DNA of 64,000 nt from Isochrysis galbana (Eukaryota; Haptophyta; Isochrysidales; Isochrysidaceae). The notes below the pieces were generated by a model that was not told the DNA's origin, did no database searches, and worked only from the letters and a program-made list of their open reading frames with translations. Every line of letters begins with the position of its first letter. Position 1 is the first letter of the stretch. This document shows, one piece after another, positions 1-10,943 of this stretch. The translations under genes and the position numbers were made by a program. The stretch spans positions 2,829,834 through 2,893,833 of the forward strand of contig CM030944.1 in the NCBI GenBank assembly GCA_018136815.1, read 5' to 3'.

Positions 1-2246
1 GGCAAGTGCGTGAGATCTCACCGCTGCGGGAGAGCGCCGCAGCGGGGAAGTCGCCGCAGGGGGTCGCCTCGTCGATGGCGACCCGGCCGCGGTCGAAGTC
101 CGCACGGACCACTGCGGGAGCGCTGTGCTCTGGATAGTGCATGCGGAGACGCCAAGATCGCTACCAGAGGCCAGGCGGCTTATGAAAGGCGGCGAGCCCG
201 GCGTCTCCACAGTAAGTGCGCCTGTCATAGGCTGGCGGATCGGCTCGGTGGCGTGTGGCGTGGTTGCCGGTCGGTGTGGAGACGGGACAAAGGCTTTCAC
301 ATGAGTTAGCCGCAGGTCGGTGGCGCCGTTTGCCTTAGGCGTTCCAGGTGAGGTTGGGCCGGAGTCGCCATTGCGATCAGGCAAGAGCCGCACCTCTTGC
401 TTGAGGCGGCCAATGGCCGTGCTGAGCGCTTCGACGTCGGCGCGGACATCTCTCCGAAGGCGGTCCACTAGTGTCGCGGCGGCGCCGTTGGCGCGCGCAC
501 GCTCCGTCTTGGCCTCATCCACTGAGCGGGCTATCTCGCCCAATCTCATGTCGATCGCCGAAACGTCGCGGTTCAGCTGCTGCCTTACCGCAGAGGCGGC
601 CTCGGCCGCGCTGTTCGCTGCGAGCTTGGCCGAGGCGGAGCCCTCGTGGGCTGCTGCGCGGATAGTTTTGAGCTCGCGCTGCATCACCTCCATCCAACCT
701 ACAGCCTGCGAATGGTTGTTGCGGAGCGAGAGCAACGCCTCCGACATCTGTGCCTCGCGTGTTGCGGCCTCGGAGATGAGCCGACGACACATCTCCACGT
801 CGGCACGAGCCGCGGCCTCCGCGGCCTGTCGTGCCTCTTCCTCAGCCTGCAGGGTGGTCTTGAGGGAGTGCAGCGCCTGACCCTGCGCCAAGAGAAGGGT
901 GTGTCGGAAGGCCACATCCCAACGAGCTCGCGGAGCTCTCCAAGCCGGCGCATGCCGATTCAGTGAGCGGGCGAGGTGGGCGCGTCGCCAGCCGAGGCGG
1001 TGGAAGCGCCGGCGACTAGCCGACGGACAAGCGTACGGGCCCGGCACTGACGCGGGAGTGGGGCGAACCTGCGCATCCGAAGCATCAAGAAGCTCCACGC
1101 GGGTGCGTGCGTGCTCCGTCGCCATGAGCCGGAGGGCCTCCGCATGCTACAGCCAATCAGGTGGGATGGTGTGGGGTGGGGCGAGGCACAAGGCGTTTCT
1201 CAAGAGCCGACGGCGTAAGAACGGGCGTGGACAGCATATGCCGCAGGCCGTCTGGCCGGCGGGCCGGGACGAGCGAATGGCGGAGCGCTTGCCAGAGCTG
1301 CCGCAGAGGGCACCAAATGGCAAGCACACACCTGCTCGAGCTCGGCCGCAGCCACCTGAAGGTGCCCCTCGAGCTCGGCCGCCTTGGCCTGCGCCTCATC
1401 GCGCGCACGACCAACGTCGGCCTCGAGCGACCCGACGGAGTAGTTGTGCACCTCTGTCAGCTGCCTTAGCTGCCCGCCCAGCGCCTCAACGCTCTCACCC
1501 ACGGCTTGCACGCTCCGCCTCGTCTCCACCACCTGCTCCGGCAGCGAGGCGGCAGCGGCCACGTGTGCCTCGAGCCGCGCGATGCGATCGAGAGCCTGCG
1601 GCAGCACCACGTCGAGCGCCTCGCGCTGCGCGACGCGCGAGCGCTCGGCTGTGTCGACGAAGGGCTCGACCGCATCGGCGCGCCAGATGCGCAACGCCTT
1701 GAGCTCCTCTGCGAGCCTCTTACGCTCCTGCGCCGCGCTGCTCCTCTCCTCAGCGAGCGCGGCGCGGAGCGCGCCCACTTCGGCGTGCAGCGTGTCGAGC
1801 TCGGCGGTAAGACCCCTATCCTTCTCGATCGCTCGCATCTGTGCGAGCGCGGCCTTGAGGTCACGGCGCACATCGGCCACCTCGGCGCGCAGCCCGTCGG
1901 CGTCCGAGACACCGTCGGCCAATCTGCGGATCGCCTCCTCTCTACCGCTGTCTGCCGCGCGCAGCGCCGCCGCCTCAGTCTCCAGCGTAGTGGAGACGGT
2001 CTCAATCGCGCGGTGCAACGCGCGCACACGCTCCGCAAGTGCGCGAACCGCCTCCCCCCCCTCGGAAGAGCCGCCTCCCCATCCATCGCCCCCTTCGGCT
2101 CTCAGAGAACGGAGAGTCTCTCTCAGCCGGTCAAACTCGGAGCGGGAGTGCGCGCTGGTTCGGCTGCTGCGGAGGACGCCGTCGCGTAACAGGCGCTGCA
2201 CCTCCGACGGACGGCGGAGCAGTGGAGGAGGGGCTGAGCCCTCCAT
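1..2246 (-). CDS. Long coiled-coil protein, N-terminal part (runs off left edge)
   Basis: Three exons read as one frame on the minus strand: 2246-1332, 1146-1069 and 882-1. All junctions are phase 0 with CAG|GT donors and TAG or CAG acceptors. The start ATG (2246-2244) opens MEGSAPPPLLRR and follows a 400-bp CT-rich leader on the coding strand. Most of exon 1 and the first half of exon 3 is Ala/Glu/Arg/Leu-rich with heptad spacing and few prolines, as in a long coiled coil. From about 460 to 1 the chain becomes Pro/Ser/Thr-rich and disordered-looking, still open at the window edge. I see no catalytic motif. A cytoskeletal or basal-body scaffold is possible, but nothing in the sequence proves it. 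Exon boundaries rest on splice motifs and frame continuity only. Confidence 0.7.
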
Positions 2247-2640
2247 TGAGAGAAGAGGGGGAAAGGGGGGGGGGGGCAACGAGTTGGGCAGAAAGGGGCC
2301 GGTGAGTTTAGAGGAGAGTAGTAAGAAGAGAGAGGAGAGACGAGGAGGAGGGAGAGGGAGGGGAGCCGAGAGAGAGAGACGGTAGGAGTAGGGAGGGAGA
2401 TAGGAAAAGGATCGAGAGGAGAAAGAGGAGAGGAGAGGAGAGAGAAGGGGAGAGAGAGGGCAGGAAGAAGAGGAGAGAGAGAGACTTGGTGGAGAGTAGA
2501 GGGGGATTTGAGAGAGAATAAGAGATGAGAGAGACAAGAGAATGTGAAAAGGGGAGAGATCTTGTAGTGCTCCTACTCGGGGGAAAGAGAGAAGACGTGA
2601 AGAACTGAGAGAGAAGATTTGAAGCTTATAGCTTTGCGCT
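2247..2640 (-). promoter_or_regulatory. CT-rich leader of the coiled-coil gene
   Basis: On the plus strand this is almost pure GA, so it is pyrimidine-rich on the coding strand of the gene to its left. It probably holds the promoter and 5' untranslated leader. No TATA box is obvious. Long open frames here are composition artefacts. Confidence 0.4.
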
Positions 2641-2743
2641 CCTCAAAACAGGCAGCTCGTTCAGTGGGTTTTCAAGTAAAGCTTTAGAGGATAGTAGGGC
2701 GTCGCAGCCGACAGCGCTTCACAGCCAGCACGCGCCGGCGCCG

Positions 2744-2956
2744 ATGGCTCCGGCGGCCGCCAGGGTGCCTGTGGAGCCGCCCAGAGGGGGCAAGGGAGCC
2801 TACACCAAGGCTGCCCATGATGCCCTGGTGGAGCAACGGCTCGCGACGCTCGATGACGTCCGCAAAGCAGTGGAACACTGCCGCGCGACGGACGAGAGCG
2901 CGCGCCGAGCGATACGCTCCGGCAAGTTCCTGTTGTATTCAGGCCCTTTGGCATGA
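2744..2956 (+). CDS. Unrecognised short reading frame or exon
   Basis: A 70-codon frame begins MAPAAARVPVEP and ends FLLYSGPLA. Its middle part is charged and helix-like and looks more protein-like than its surroundings. I do not recognise it. It could be a first exon, since a GC-type donor context (GGCAAGT) occurs near its end, or a scrap left beside the hAT insertion. The stretch from here to 3216 holds nothing else I can support. Confidence 0.22.
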   Translation: MAPAAARVPVEPPRGGKGAYTKAAHDALVEQRLATLDDVRKAVEHCRATDESARRAIRSGKFLLYSGPLA

Positions 2957-3449
2957 GCATGAATATTTCGGCATGAGCACGAGCCTTCTTCGTAATATAC
3001 CGTCTTCTATGTTCTTCGTGGTCATGCAAGGCGTGCAGATTCGGATTCTCCCTGGGCTCAAGTCCTGGTTCGCCGATTTTCGTCTCGAAATTCGAGGATT
3101 TGAGTTTTATTTTTACCGTCACGGTAATTGTCCACGCGTTAAAGGTGAGAAAAGCAGGTGACAGAACTGGGCCCCTCTGCATTCCCTTCACACACCCCTT
3201 CGCAGATTTCCCCCCCCCCTCCGTTAAGGCTGTGAATAGGTTTGGTTCACAACTATTATATTTGAACCTAATAGTGCTCTCGAACTATGTACATAGATAC
3301 AGATAGTGCCCTCCAACTATGTACATAGATACAGATAGTGGCCGCTCCTTGACTATTAATAGTATTATGTGTATTATCTAGATAGTAGGCGCGGGAAGCG
3401 CCCGGGCGCGAAAAGTCTTTGCAGGCGTCGCTCGCTCGTCGCTCGTCGC

Positions 3450-3652
3450 TCGCTCCCCGCTCCCTCCCTCCCTCCCTTTCCTCTCTCCCTCCCCTCTCCC
3501 CTCCCTCCCTCCCTCCCTCCCTCCCTCCCTCCCTCCCTCCCTCCCTCCCTCCCTCCCTCCCTCCCTCCCTCCCTCCCTCCCTCCCTCCCTCCCTCCCTCC
3601 CTCCCACCCTCCCTCCCTCCCTCCCTCCCCCTCTCCTCCCTCCCTCCCGCTC
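3450..3652. repeat. (CCCT)n microsatellite inside the hAT element
   Basis: About 200 bp of almost pure CCCT repeats lie just upstream of the transposase start, within the transposon. In frame they would encode Pro-Pro-Ser-Leu repeats, which explains spurious long frames on both strands. Confidence 0.95.
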
Positions 3653-3692
3653 GTGCACGGAGGCACGCAGGCACGCGCCAGCGCGGCAAGCG

Positions 3693-6140
3693 ATGGGTAG
3701 GAAGCGGAACGTGCAGGATGACGATGGTGATTCGATGTATGAGGTGGACCACATCGTCGCCAAACGGATGAACTCCGGCAAGATCCAGTACTTGATCCGC
3801 TGGAAAGACTTCGATCCCAAGCACGATACATGGGAGCCGCTTGAACATTTGGCGGGGATGGAGCCAGACGTATCAGCCTTTGAGGCGAGGCAGAAAAGTG
3901 AGAACGAGACGTTCGCAGCGAACATCGCCGCCAAGCGGGCGGCAGCTAAGTCCGGACGACTGAGTCAGCCCACTCTCCTGGGCGGAGTCGTGGTGCCGGC
4001 AAACGACTCTCTGTCCTCTGCCTCTGCGGCGTCATCGCATGTCTCTCTCAACGCTGGCATCGAGTCGGCGGAAAGCATCGCCAATTCAGAGTCGGCATCG
4101 GTGGCTTCGAGCGAAGACTCGCTCCAAGGCCGCAAGACAGCTCCGATTTGGCGGTGCTATGTAGCTCATCCCGAGAAGCAGAGATACTTCATTTGTCAGG
4201 AGACCATCGAGGAGGCGGGCACGAATAAATGGAGCATCTGCGGCGCGATCATCGGCGCAAAGATGGGCCCAACGCCGCTTTGGAACCATCATCAAGGAAA
4301 GCACAAGCGTGCCTACCAGCGCCTCAGGGGATTCCTGGATACGGATAATAAGGACGGCGGCCTATCGTCTCAAGATCCACAGCAATTGACTCTGAAAGGC
4401 GTTCCATTTGCCCCGGCGCGAAAAGAAGAAGCTGACTTGGCTTGTGCTCGTTGGCTTGTGAAATCTGCCCGTCCCATCTCTCTACCTGAGATGGACGCAC
4501 CTTTCAGAGACTTCATCCAAAAGCTGACGCGAGACGCATGGCAGCCGCCAAACCGACGCAACGTTGCCTCCCACGTGCTGAAAATGTCTGCCGCCGGCGA
4601 GGTGCGGGTCTCTAAGTGGTTTGAGACCATGGTGATGGACGGTGTGAAGCCCTCCATTGCCGGAGACATTTGGTCTCATAAGGGCTGCTCTCTGATGGGC
4701 ATCCTCATGTATGGCATCAACTCTAATTGGAAGATCGCCGAGTGGCTTGTCTCAGCGTCTCCGTTCGGAAAGACGCGGCACACTGGGGACGCCATCGACA
4801 GCGTCACGGTCGACTCGCTGAAGCGGCATGGCATAAAATGGCGCGACGGTGGCTCTGTGTACGAGGCCATCCACGGAAAGGTCTCCGACAATGCTTCGAA
4901 CATGTCGAAGGGCTGGAAGGGCTTCGACGGCGGGTTTTGCGCGGCTCACACCCTGGAACTTTCGGTCAAAGAATACACGTCAGCGCCGGGCGTCCGTGAG
5001 ACATTTGCACGAGCAAAGGGCATTGTGGCGTATTTTCACCGTTCCACTGTTGGCATCCAAGATTTGGCAACCATCCAAGCGCAACTCGGCCTTCCCGTGA
5101 AGAAGCCGGTTCAAGACGTTGCAACACGCTGGTTTTCCTCGTTCATGATGCTCGAGTGGTTCCGCGAGCATCGGGAGGCAGTCCAGCTTTATGATGTCAA
5201 ACGCGGCTCGGAGGCTCAGAAGAACGACGCGTACAAGGCGAACCGGCTGTCCCTCACTGATTGGAACATCATAGAACAAAGTTTGGCCATCCTACAAGCG
5301 CCGGCGAGTGTGACGAAGCTTCTCGAGGGCACCAACTACGTCACCGTGTCCCTCGTGTTGCCCAGCATCTACCGCCTCCTACAGGGTCTCGAGTCCCGAA
5401 ACATCTACTTCGTGTGGAAGCCGCCGGGGCAACAATGGATGACTGAATCACAACTCCTTCCAGCAGTCAAAGCAGCGCGGGGCTTCATGTGCGACGACCT
5501 CAATCGGCGATGGATCGATGAAATGCCGGGTGCGCAGCGCGACGAGCTCGACATCTGCACTCTACTTGACCCACGCTTCAAGACGTACGTGTTCCCGGGC
5601 CTTGACGATGACGACTTGACCTCCGAGAGGGACCGCGCGCTGGCATCGTTGAAGGGCACGTGGCTTCACTGCTGGAAGACGTCTCCCCCCTCACCACCAT
5701 TACTCACAGCACCCGCACATGTGCCAGTGTCCTCCATTGCCGCGGTCGCGAAGGCGCCTTCGGACTTTTCTGGAAAGGCAAGTTCTGTGTTTGCGCTTCC
5801 GCTCGCTCCCGTGTTCACCCCTCCCCCCCTCGCCGCTGCAGAAGGCGCCGCCCAAGATGAGCTCGAATTGTACCTCTCTCCCCCCCAGGAGATGGACATG
5901 GACTTAGATGTCCTGGCGTGGTGGCGCGCACGGGACTACACGCATCCGTCGCAGCTAGGTGCAGCTGCCCCGATGCCCAACCTGGCAAAGATGGTCCGCC
6001 AATTTTTGGGTCGGCCGGCCTCATCCGCTGGCGTGGAGCGCGCTTTCTCGAAGGCAGGGCGGCTCCACGATGACATGAAGGCAGGACAGTCCGATGACAC
6101 TTTGGAGCATGCCCTCCTTGCGGGCAAGAACTGCGATTAA
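3693..6140 (+). CDS. hAT transposase with N-terminal chromodomain and BED finger
   Basis: The protein has 815 residues and no intron. The start is the ATG at 3693 (G at -3 and +4). The frame is open further upstream, but that extension is only the CCCT microsatellite. Residues about 14-58 form a chromodomain (YEVDHIVAKR, then YLIRWKDFDPKHDTWEPLEHL). Residues about 150-212 resemble a BED zinc finger (WSICGAIIGAK, then LWNHHQGKHKRA). The hAT catalytic acids appear intact: D325 in AGDIWSHKG, D399 in VSDNASNMS followed by CAAHTLEL, and E782 in SSAGVERAFSKAG within the C-terminal dimerisation region. By family knowledge it cuts and pastes the element through hairpinned flanks, and a chromodomain could steer insertion to modified histones. 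That targeting role is inference. Confidence 0.96.
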   Translation: MGRKRNVQDDDGDSMYEVDHIVAKRMNSGKIQYLIRWKDFDPKHDTWEPLEHLAGMEPDVSAFEARQKSENETFAANIAAKRAAAKSGRLSQPTLLGGVVVPANDSLSSASAASSHVSLNAGIESAESIANSESASVASSEDSLQGRKTAPIWRCYVAHPEKQRYFICQETIEEAGTNKWSICGAIIGAKMGPTPLWNHHQGKHKRAYQRLRGFLDTDNKDGGLSSQDPQQLTLKGVPFAPARKEEADLACARWLVKSARPISLPEMDAPFRDFIQKLTRDAWQPPNRRNVASHVLKMSAAGEVRVSKWFETMVMDGVKPSIAGDIWSHKGCSLMGILMYGINSNWKIAEWLVSASPFGKTRHTGDAIDSVTVDSLKRHGIKWRDGGSVYEAIHGKVSDNASNMSKGWKGFDGGFCAAHTLELSVKEYTSAPGVRETFARAKGIVAYFHRSTVGIQDLATIQAQLGLPVKKPVQDVATRWFSSFMMLEWFREHREAVQLYDVKRGSEAQKNDAYKANRLSLTDWNIIEQSLAILQAPASVTKLLEGTNYVTVSLVLPSIYRLLQGLESRNIYFVWKPPGQQWMTESQLLPAVKAARGFMCDDLNRRWIDEMPGAQRDELDICTLLDPRFKTYVFPGLDDDDLTSERDRALASLKGTWLHCWKTSPPSPPLLTAPAHVPVSSIAAVAKAPSDFSGKASSVFALPLAPVFTPPPLAAAEGAAQDELELYLSPPQEMDMDLDVLAWWRARDYTHPSQLGAAAPMPNLAKMVRQFLGRPASSAGVERAFSKAGRLHDDMKAGQSDDTLEHALLAGKNCD

Positions 6141-6437
6141 GCTGCCTGTGTATGTGTCTTTTGGTCATGTAGTCGATATGTATGGCGCGCGCAGCGCACG
6201 CTTTAGCTCTGTACGCGTCTGTCTGCTACCTGACAGTGTGTGTGTGTGCGCGCACGCGCGTTTGCGCCTTGGAGGGGCCTATTAATACCTTATTAGTAGC
6301 TTTGGCAGTCACAGCTATGTACATAGATATAGATAATGGCTTGGGCACTATTAGCATTGAGGTAGATAGTGCGATTTGGAGGTAGATAGCCTAATATCTA
6401 GATAGTAGGCTAATATATTCACAGCCTTACCCTCCGT

Positions 6438-7316
6438 AGATTGTAGATTGTAGATTTCTTCCCCCCCCCCCCCCCGCAGATTTCCTCCCCCCCTCCGCAG
6501 ATTTCCTTCCCCATTAGTAGGTGTGTAGCCGTAGCCCAGAATCTTCAGATGTTTTTTATGGGGGCCCTAAGGGGTTGGTCTTGGTCATAACTAATGGGCC
6601 CCGGATGGCGGATGGATATGTGCTTGTTGGGTGTATTGGGAACTTTCTACCGAAAAAAATCCTCAAATTCAAATTTTCTCAACCCTGAGATGATCATTTT
6701 CTTGCCCCTAATCTATTAAAAAACCTTTTTGACCGCCCTAGTAGTACCAGAGCCAAGGGGGTGGTGAGATTATAAAAAAGGTTTCTTTATTATAAAAGTA
6801 GGTTGTGTTTGATCGGGAGGTCAGAGAGTCAAACCCCGATCCAACTCCCCCCCCCCCCCCAAACTCCCGCCCCAAACTCCCCCCCAAACCCCCCCCCCCC
6901 AAACTCCCCCCCCCCGAATGATCAGAGAGTCCATTTTTGTCTCTCGTGCAGGTGCGCAGCCAACGCCTCCGTCGGTGGTTCGCTCAACTTCAGATTCGAA
7001 CGTTTTGCCTACGCCCCCCCCCCCCCTCCCGAGGAGTAAGGATTTCCCGCCTCGCGCCTCGCCCCCCGCGTCGCCGCTCGATCCGCCGACGCTTTCGCGC
7101 CAGGCGGCGAAGCCGCGCTGGGCGCGGCGTACCGTGAAAGATTCCACCCCCTCTCTCTGGAAAGAGGAGGCGAATCTTCATCCAAACGGTGCGCATCTGC
7201 GAGGGGAAGGGGGGGGGGGGGGCGTAGCACGCGCGGCGAGAGAGAGAGGGGGGGGGGAAGAGGGGGGAGAGGGGGGAGAGAGAGAGGGAGGGAGGGGGAG
7301 GAGAGAGGGAGGGATG

Positions 7317-7386
<70 letters not shown>

Positions 7387-7778
7387 TAGCGGGGGCTGCC
7401 CCCTCTCCCCCCCCCCCCCCCCCCGATCTGCGACGCGAGGAGAGAGGCGCACCCCCCCCCCCCCCGCGTGAGACCACACTCGTCCCCCCTCCCCCACGGT
7501 ATCAAGGGCACCTCGCCGCGAGCACAAATGAAAACCCCTCCACAAAACCCTTTGGGTGGGACCCCCCCCCCCCCCGCCCCGCCTCCCCCGCTCCGAGTAC
7601 AATCTCCCCCCTCCGCTCTCACCTTCGCCACCCCCCCTCCTCGGAAAGGTAAGATATTCTCCAAGAGGACGTGAAAGAAGCTCGCAGCTTCCGCTGGTAT
7701 CTCGTGTGCCCCTCCCCCTCTCTCTCTCTTCCCCCCCCCATCTTCTTCCTCCCCCTCCCCCCTCTCTCTCTCCCCACG
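6438..7778. other. Intergenic low-complexity region and leader of the translocator gene
   Basis: No gene is seen. The region holds poly-C tracts (6461-6475, 6848-6912, 7416-7432, 7561-7575), a (GA)n run at 7318-7382 and a CT-rich stretch at 7700-7778 that is probably the 5' leader of the translocator gene. A block at 6512-6560 matches the reverse complement of 22700-22752, so part is dispersed-repeat debris. Long Pro/Arg or Gly/Glu frames here come from composition. Confidence 0.6.
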
Positions 7779-8903
7779 ATGCCTCGCTCCTCTCTCCCTC
7801 TACTCACACTCGCCTACCTGGCGAGCGGCTGCGCGGCGCTGGCGCTCAGCACGCCGCGGCTGGCTCCGCGCCTCGCCGGGCCGCTCCCGCGCCTCGCCGC
7901 GCCGCTCGCCCCCACCCGCGCGCCCCTCGCCCCCTTGATGAGCGCTGAGGCGCCCGCCGCTGCCGGAGACAAAGAGGACCCCATCTTCGAGACACTGAAG
8001 ACGGCCTCATTCTTTGGCCTCTGGTACTTCTTCAACATCGGATACAACATCTACAACAAGAAGGCGCTCAATGCCCTCCCCATCCCGTGGAGCATGGCGC
8101 TCCTCCAGCTCTTTGTTGGAATCCCATACGCGGGCGCGCTCTGGCTCACGGGGCTGCGCAAGGTGCCCAAGCTCAGCTCCGACAACGTGAAGACGCTGAT
8201 CCCGGTGTCGCTCGGCCACCTGGGCACGCACATTGGCGCGGTCATCTCGCTCGGTGCCGGAGCTGTCTCCTTCACCCACATTGTCAAGGCCTCCGAGCCG
8301 GTCGTCTCAGCTGCGCTCTCCTTCATCATCCTCGGCGCTGTCTCCTCATGGCAGACGTACCTCACGCTGCTTCCGATCGTGGGCGGCGTGGCGCTCGCCT
8401 CGCTCAAGGAGCTCTCCTTCACGTGGGTCGGTTTCATCGCGGCGATGGGTTCCAACCTCGCCTCGGCGCTCCGCGGCATCCTCGCCAAGAAGACGATGGG
8501 TGGCGGTGTCGGTGAGAACATGACTGAGGCCAATCTGTACGCCGTCCTCACCATCCTCGCCACCATCTTCCTCTTGCCCATCTCGTTGCTAATTGAGCCG
8601 CCCGCCGCCGTCAGCGCCGCCTGGGCCGCCGCCACCGGCGCCGGCCTTACGCCCGCCTATCTTGCCAAGGTATCCATCCTCTCGGGCGCCTTCTACTACT
8701 TGTACAACGAGGTCGCCTTCCTCGCACTCGGCCGCGTCAACCCGGTGACTCATGCCGTTGGCAACACGATCAAGCGCGTCGTCATTATCATCGCCTCCGT
8801 GATCGCCTTCAAGACTCCCATCTCTACTCTCGGTGTCGTCGGCTCCTCCATCGCCATCGTCGGCACGCTCCTCTACTCGCTCGCCAAGAACAAGTTTGGC
8901 TAA
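7779..8903 (+). CDS. Plastid triose-phosphate/phosphate translocator family protein
   Basis: The protein has 374 residues in a single exon. The start at 7779 gives a signal peptide (MPRSSLPLLTLAYLASG, hydrophobic to about residue 20) followed by an Arg/Pro/Ala transit-like segment to about 60. This bipartite leader is expected for import into a complex plastid. The rest is a ten-helix drug/metabolite-transporter fold. Family signatures include NIGYNIYNKKALN near the first helix, HIVKASEPVVSAALSF mid-protein and NPVTHAVGNTIKRVVIIIAS near the end. Members exchange triose or other sugar phosphates for phosphate across the plastid envelope; the exact substrate cannot be read here. Length and order are typical and no defect is seen. 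A CT-rich leader precedes the start. Confidence 0.96.
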   Translation: MPRSSLPLLTLAYLASGCAALALSTPRLAPRLAGPLPRLAAPLAPTRAPLAPLMSAEAPAAAGDKEDPIFETLKTASFFGLWYFFNIGYNIYNKKALNALPIPWSMALLQLFVGIPYAGALWLTGLRKVPKLSSDNVKTLIPVSLGHLGTHIGAVISLGAGAVSFTHIVKASEPVVSAALSFIILGAVSSWQTYLTLLPIVGGVALASLKELSFTWVGFIAAMGSNLASALRGILAKKTMGGGVGENMTEANLYAVLTILATIFLLPISLLIEPPAAVSAAWAAATGAGLTPAYLAKVSILSGAFYYLYNEVAFLALGRVNPVTHAVGNTIKRVVIIIASVIAFKTPISTLGVVGSSIAIVGTLLYSLAKNKFG

Positions 8904-9700
8904 GTGTGCTATACCCGCGAGCTGCGCGGGCCCGACGGCCCGTTCTCCCGCGTGGCTTGCGGCGGAGGGGCACGGGGCGGCTCGAGCCACCGCACTTGCG
9001 CTCTTCCGGTGCTTGATACTGTGCTCCAGTTGCACCCTTCAGCTGACGCGATCTCTATTCTTCCCGGTCCCTCCTCGCTTTCCCGCCTGCAACGCCGTGA
9101 GGTGCCGTCACGAAACTTCCACGCCTTCAGTCCCATCCGAGCATGAAGCTGCCGACGGAAGTTCCGGCCCGGGCACGGCTGCCTGCGCGGCGTGTCCCAT
9201 GTCAGAGTAAGCATTGGATCATCTACTTTCCCGACCAGTCTGCGCATCGCTCCCACCGGCTGGGGGCTCTTGCTCAAGGGGTTATTGGTGCACGCCAATG
9301 ATGCGCATTCCTCGCTGCCCCTTGGAAGCGAGGAATCGTCGCGCCGAGTGCATGTGAAAAAGACGCCACGCGATTCTCTCCCCCGATTGATGTTGGAACG
9401 CCAGCCGTTACGGTCAAGGCAGCTATCTTGGGTTCCGACTTGTTGGTTGGTTGGAAATGGAAACGGCAAGCTCAACTGCAACTACGATGGGCTTCTTGCG
9501 CCGAGGTTCTCGGGAGGCGGTGTGTGGGTGTGGTAACAGGTGTGGGTGGCGTGGCTATATTACCTAGTCGGGATCGGAATTCGTGCTCAGGGTGGGGCCG
9601 GGTACTAATCAAACATGAGTATCATTTTCCATCGTCTCAACTCAACCACCTTTCAAAGGACCTTTCCCTTTCCAAAAAATTCATCTGAAGATTCAACGCT
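8904..9700. other. Downstream/intergenic region, no gene seen
   Basis: It probably contains the 3' untranslated region of the translocator gene. Short frames on both strands overlap and show no recognisable domain or codon consistency. Confidence 0.5.
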
Positions 9701-9714
9701 ACACAGGTCGCAGG

Positions 9715-10596
9715 CCAGCTAAGTTTATACTTAGCTCGCCCATGGGGGGGCACGAGCCCCCCTCTCTCTCCACTCCTCCCCTGCCATGGGGGAGGATCCA
9801 CCCACTCTCCTGGCACGCCTGATGGCTTGCCAGGAGCACACAGCCCTGCTGACCCATACCTCTCCCCACAGGCCCGCCTGACTCGCCCGCCCTGGCCCAT
9901 CGTGGCCTGCCCATTCCTCTGACCAGCCCCTCCTCCCCCTGGGCCCCCCTGTTCAGGACCCCCCAGCCAGCTCCAGTCGACCCGCAGGGGCTCGAGAGCC
10001 AGCGAGGGAGAGGCAGGAGGGGCCAGGGCCATGCCCCAGCCTCACCTGCCCCCTGAGCTATGCTCCCAGGCCCTGCAGGCCATCTGGGGACCTGAGCGAG
10101 GGGCCGCAGGCGCGCGCCATGGGCCCCCGCTGCAGGGAAGAGAGGAGGAAAAGGGAAGAGGGAGGGGAGGGGGGAGCGGCAGCTCTCCCCTCCGGCAGTA
10201 ACGTGTCTTCTCGCCCCGTTTGGGTAAGAGAAGACGGGGGCGCCAGAGCCAGGAGGGAAGGGCCGCGGCTCGCCGCGGCCACTCGCTCGGGCGAGGGAGA
10301 TTAGCGCTCTAGGCCCCTAAACTCACGAGTGCCCCCCCCCCCCTGCGTTGTTTTACCCGAAAGGGGTTTTCCCCCAGCGTGGCCTCGAGGAGAGGGTGTG
10401 CTGGGGTGCGTAGGGTCGGTGCTTGCACTGGGGGGAGGACAAATATCGAGGGGAGGGGGCAATGCCCCCCCCCCCCGGTACCACTCGGACACCTGGCTCG
10501 CCAGGCATGGCGGGAGTCCGGGGCTGAAAAGTTGTGTCCAATTAGCTAGTGGGGTTGGCTAGGATATAACATTTTAATTTTAATTTTAATTTAATT
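9715..10596 (+). mobile_element. Non-LTR-type dispersed repeat (copy 1) with 14-bp target duplication
   Basis: The 882-bp segment is flanked by a perfect 14-bp direct repeat ACACAGGTCGCAGG (9701-9714 and 10597-10610). It ends in a TTTTAA-type simple tail just before the right repeat, as in target-primed retrotransposition. It starts near the palindromic word CTAAGTTTATACTTAG. A CCATGGGGGAGG context encodes a short peptide (MGEDPP, then LLARLMACQE) that is nearly the same in the copy at 47.9 kb. No reverse transcriptase is present, so this is a non-autonomous or internally deleted element of a LINE/SINE kind. Confidence 0.75.
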
Positions 10597-10943
10597 ACAC
10601 AGGTCGCAGGTCGTTTGCCTTCATTTGGTACCCCCGAACCCTGGGAAGAAATGCCCTTGCCCTTGGGGACGATGGACGAGTGCGCGACTGCCATCAGCAA
10701 GGGGCGTGTGCCGATTTCGACGCTTCAGCTCCGCGCTGCGCCTAGCGTCTGCGCGGTGGACAACCAAGAAGGGTTTGGGGCCCATTGATTGGGGAGCCAT
10801 GAATAGGGCGGTCAAACACTATTTTTATTTAAACTTATAAGGGTGTAAAAATGAAAAAGTCAACATTGAGGAAATGCACCAAAGTAAAGCGGTAGAAAAC
10901 CCGGAAAATACCCATCTATCACATATTCGAGATTCGATGCCCT

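Larger units (their letters stand above)
3225..6429 (+). mobile_element. Complete hAT DNA transposon with chromodomain transposase
   Basis: The element is bounded by 14-bp terminal inverted repeats TAAGGCTGTGAATA (3225-3238, and inverted at 6416-6429). It is flanked by a perfect 8-bp target duplication CCCTCCGT (3217-3224 and 6430-6437), the hAT signature. Both subterminal zones repeat GATAGT/ACTATT words, and the palindrome CTATGTACATAG occurs at 3285, 3317 and 6315, as expected of transposase-binding subterminal repeats. A (CCCT)n microsatellite of about 150 bp lies between the left end and the coding region. One uninterrupted transposase gene fills the interior. Perfect ends and duplications suggest a recent insertion that may still be mobile. 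Confidence 0.97.

Noticed and set aside
3369-3692. N-terminal Pro/Ser/Leu extension of the hAT transposase
   Set aside because: It is only the CCCT microsatellite read in frame; the ATG at 3693 has good context and starts just before the chromodomain.
6803-7674. Long Pro-, Arg- and Gly-rich frames on both strands
   Set aside because: They follow poly-C and GA runs in all frames and have no domain.
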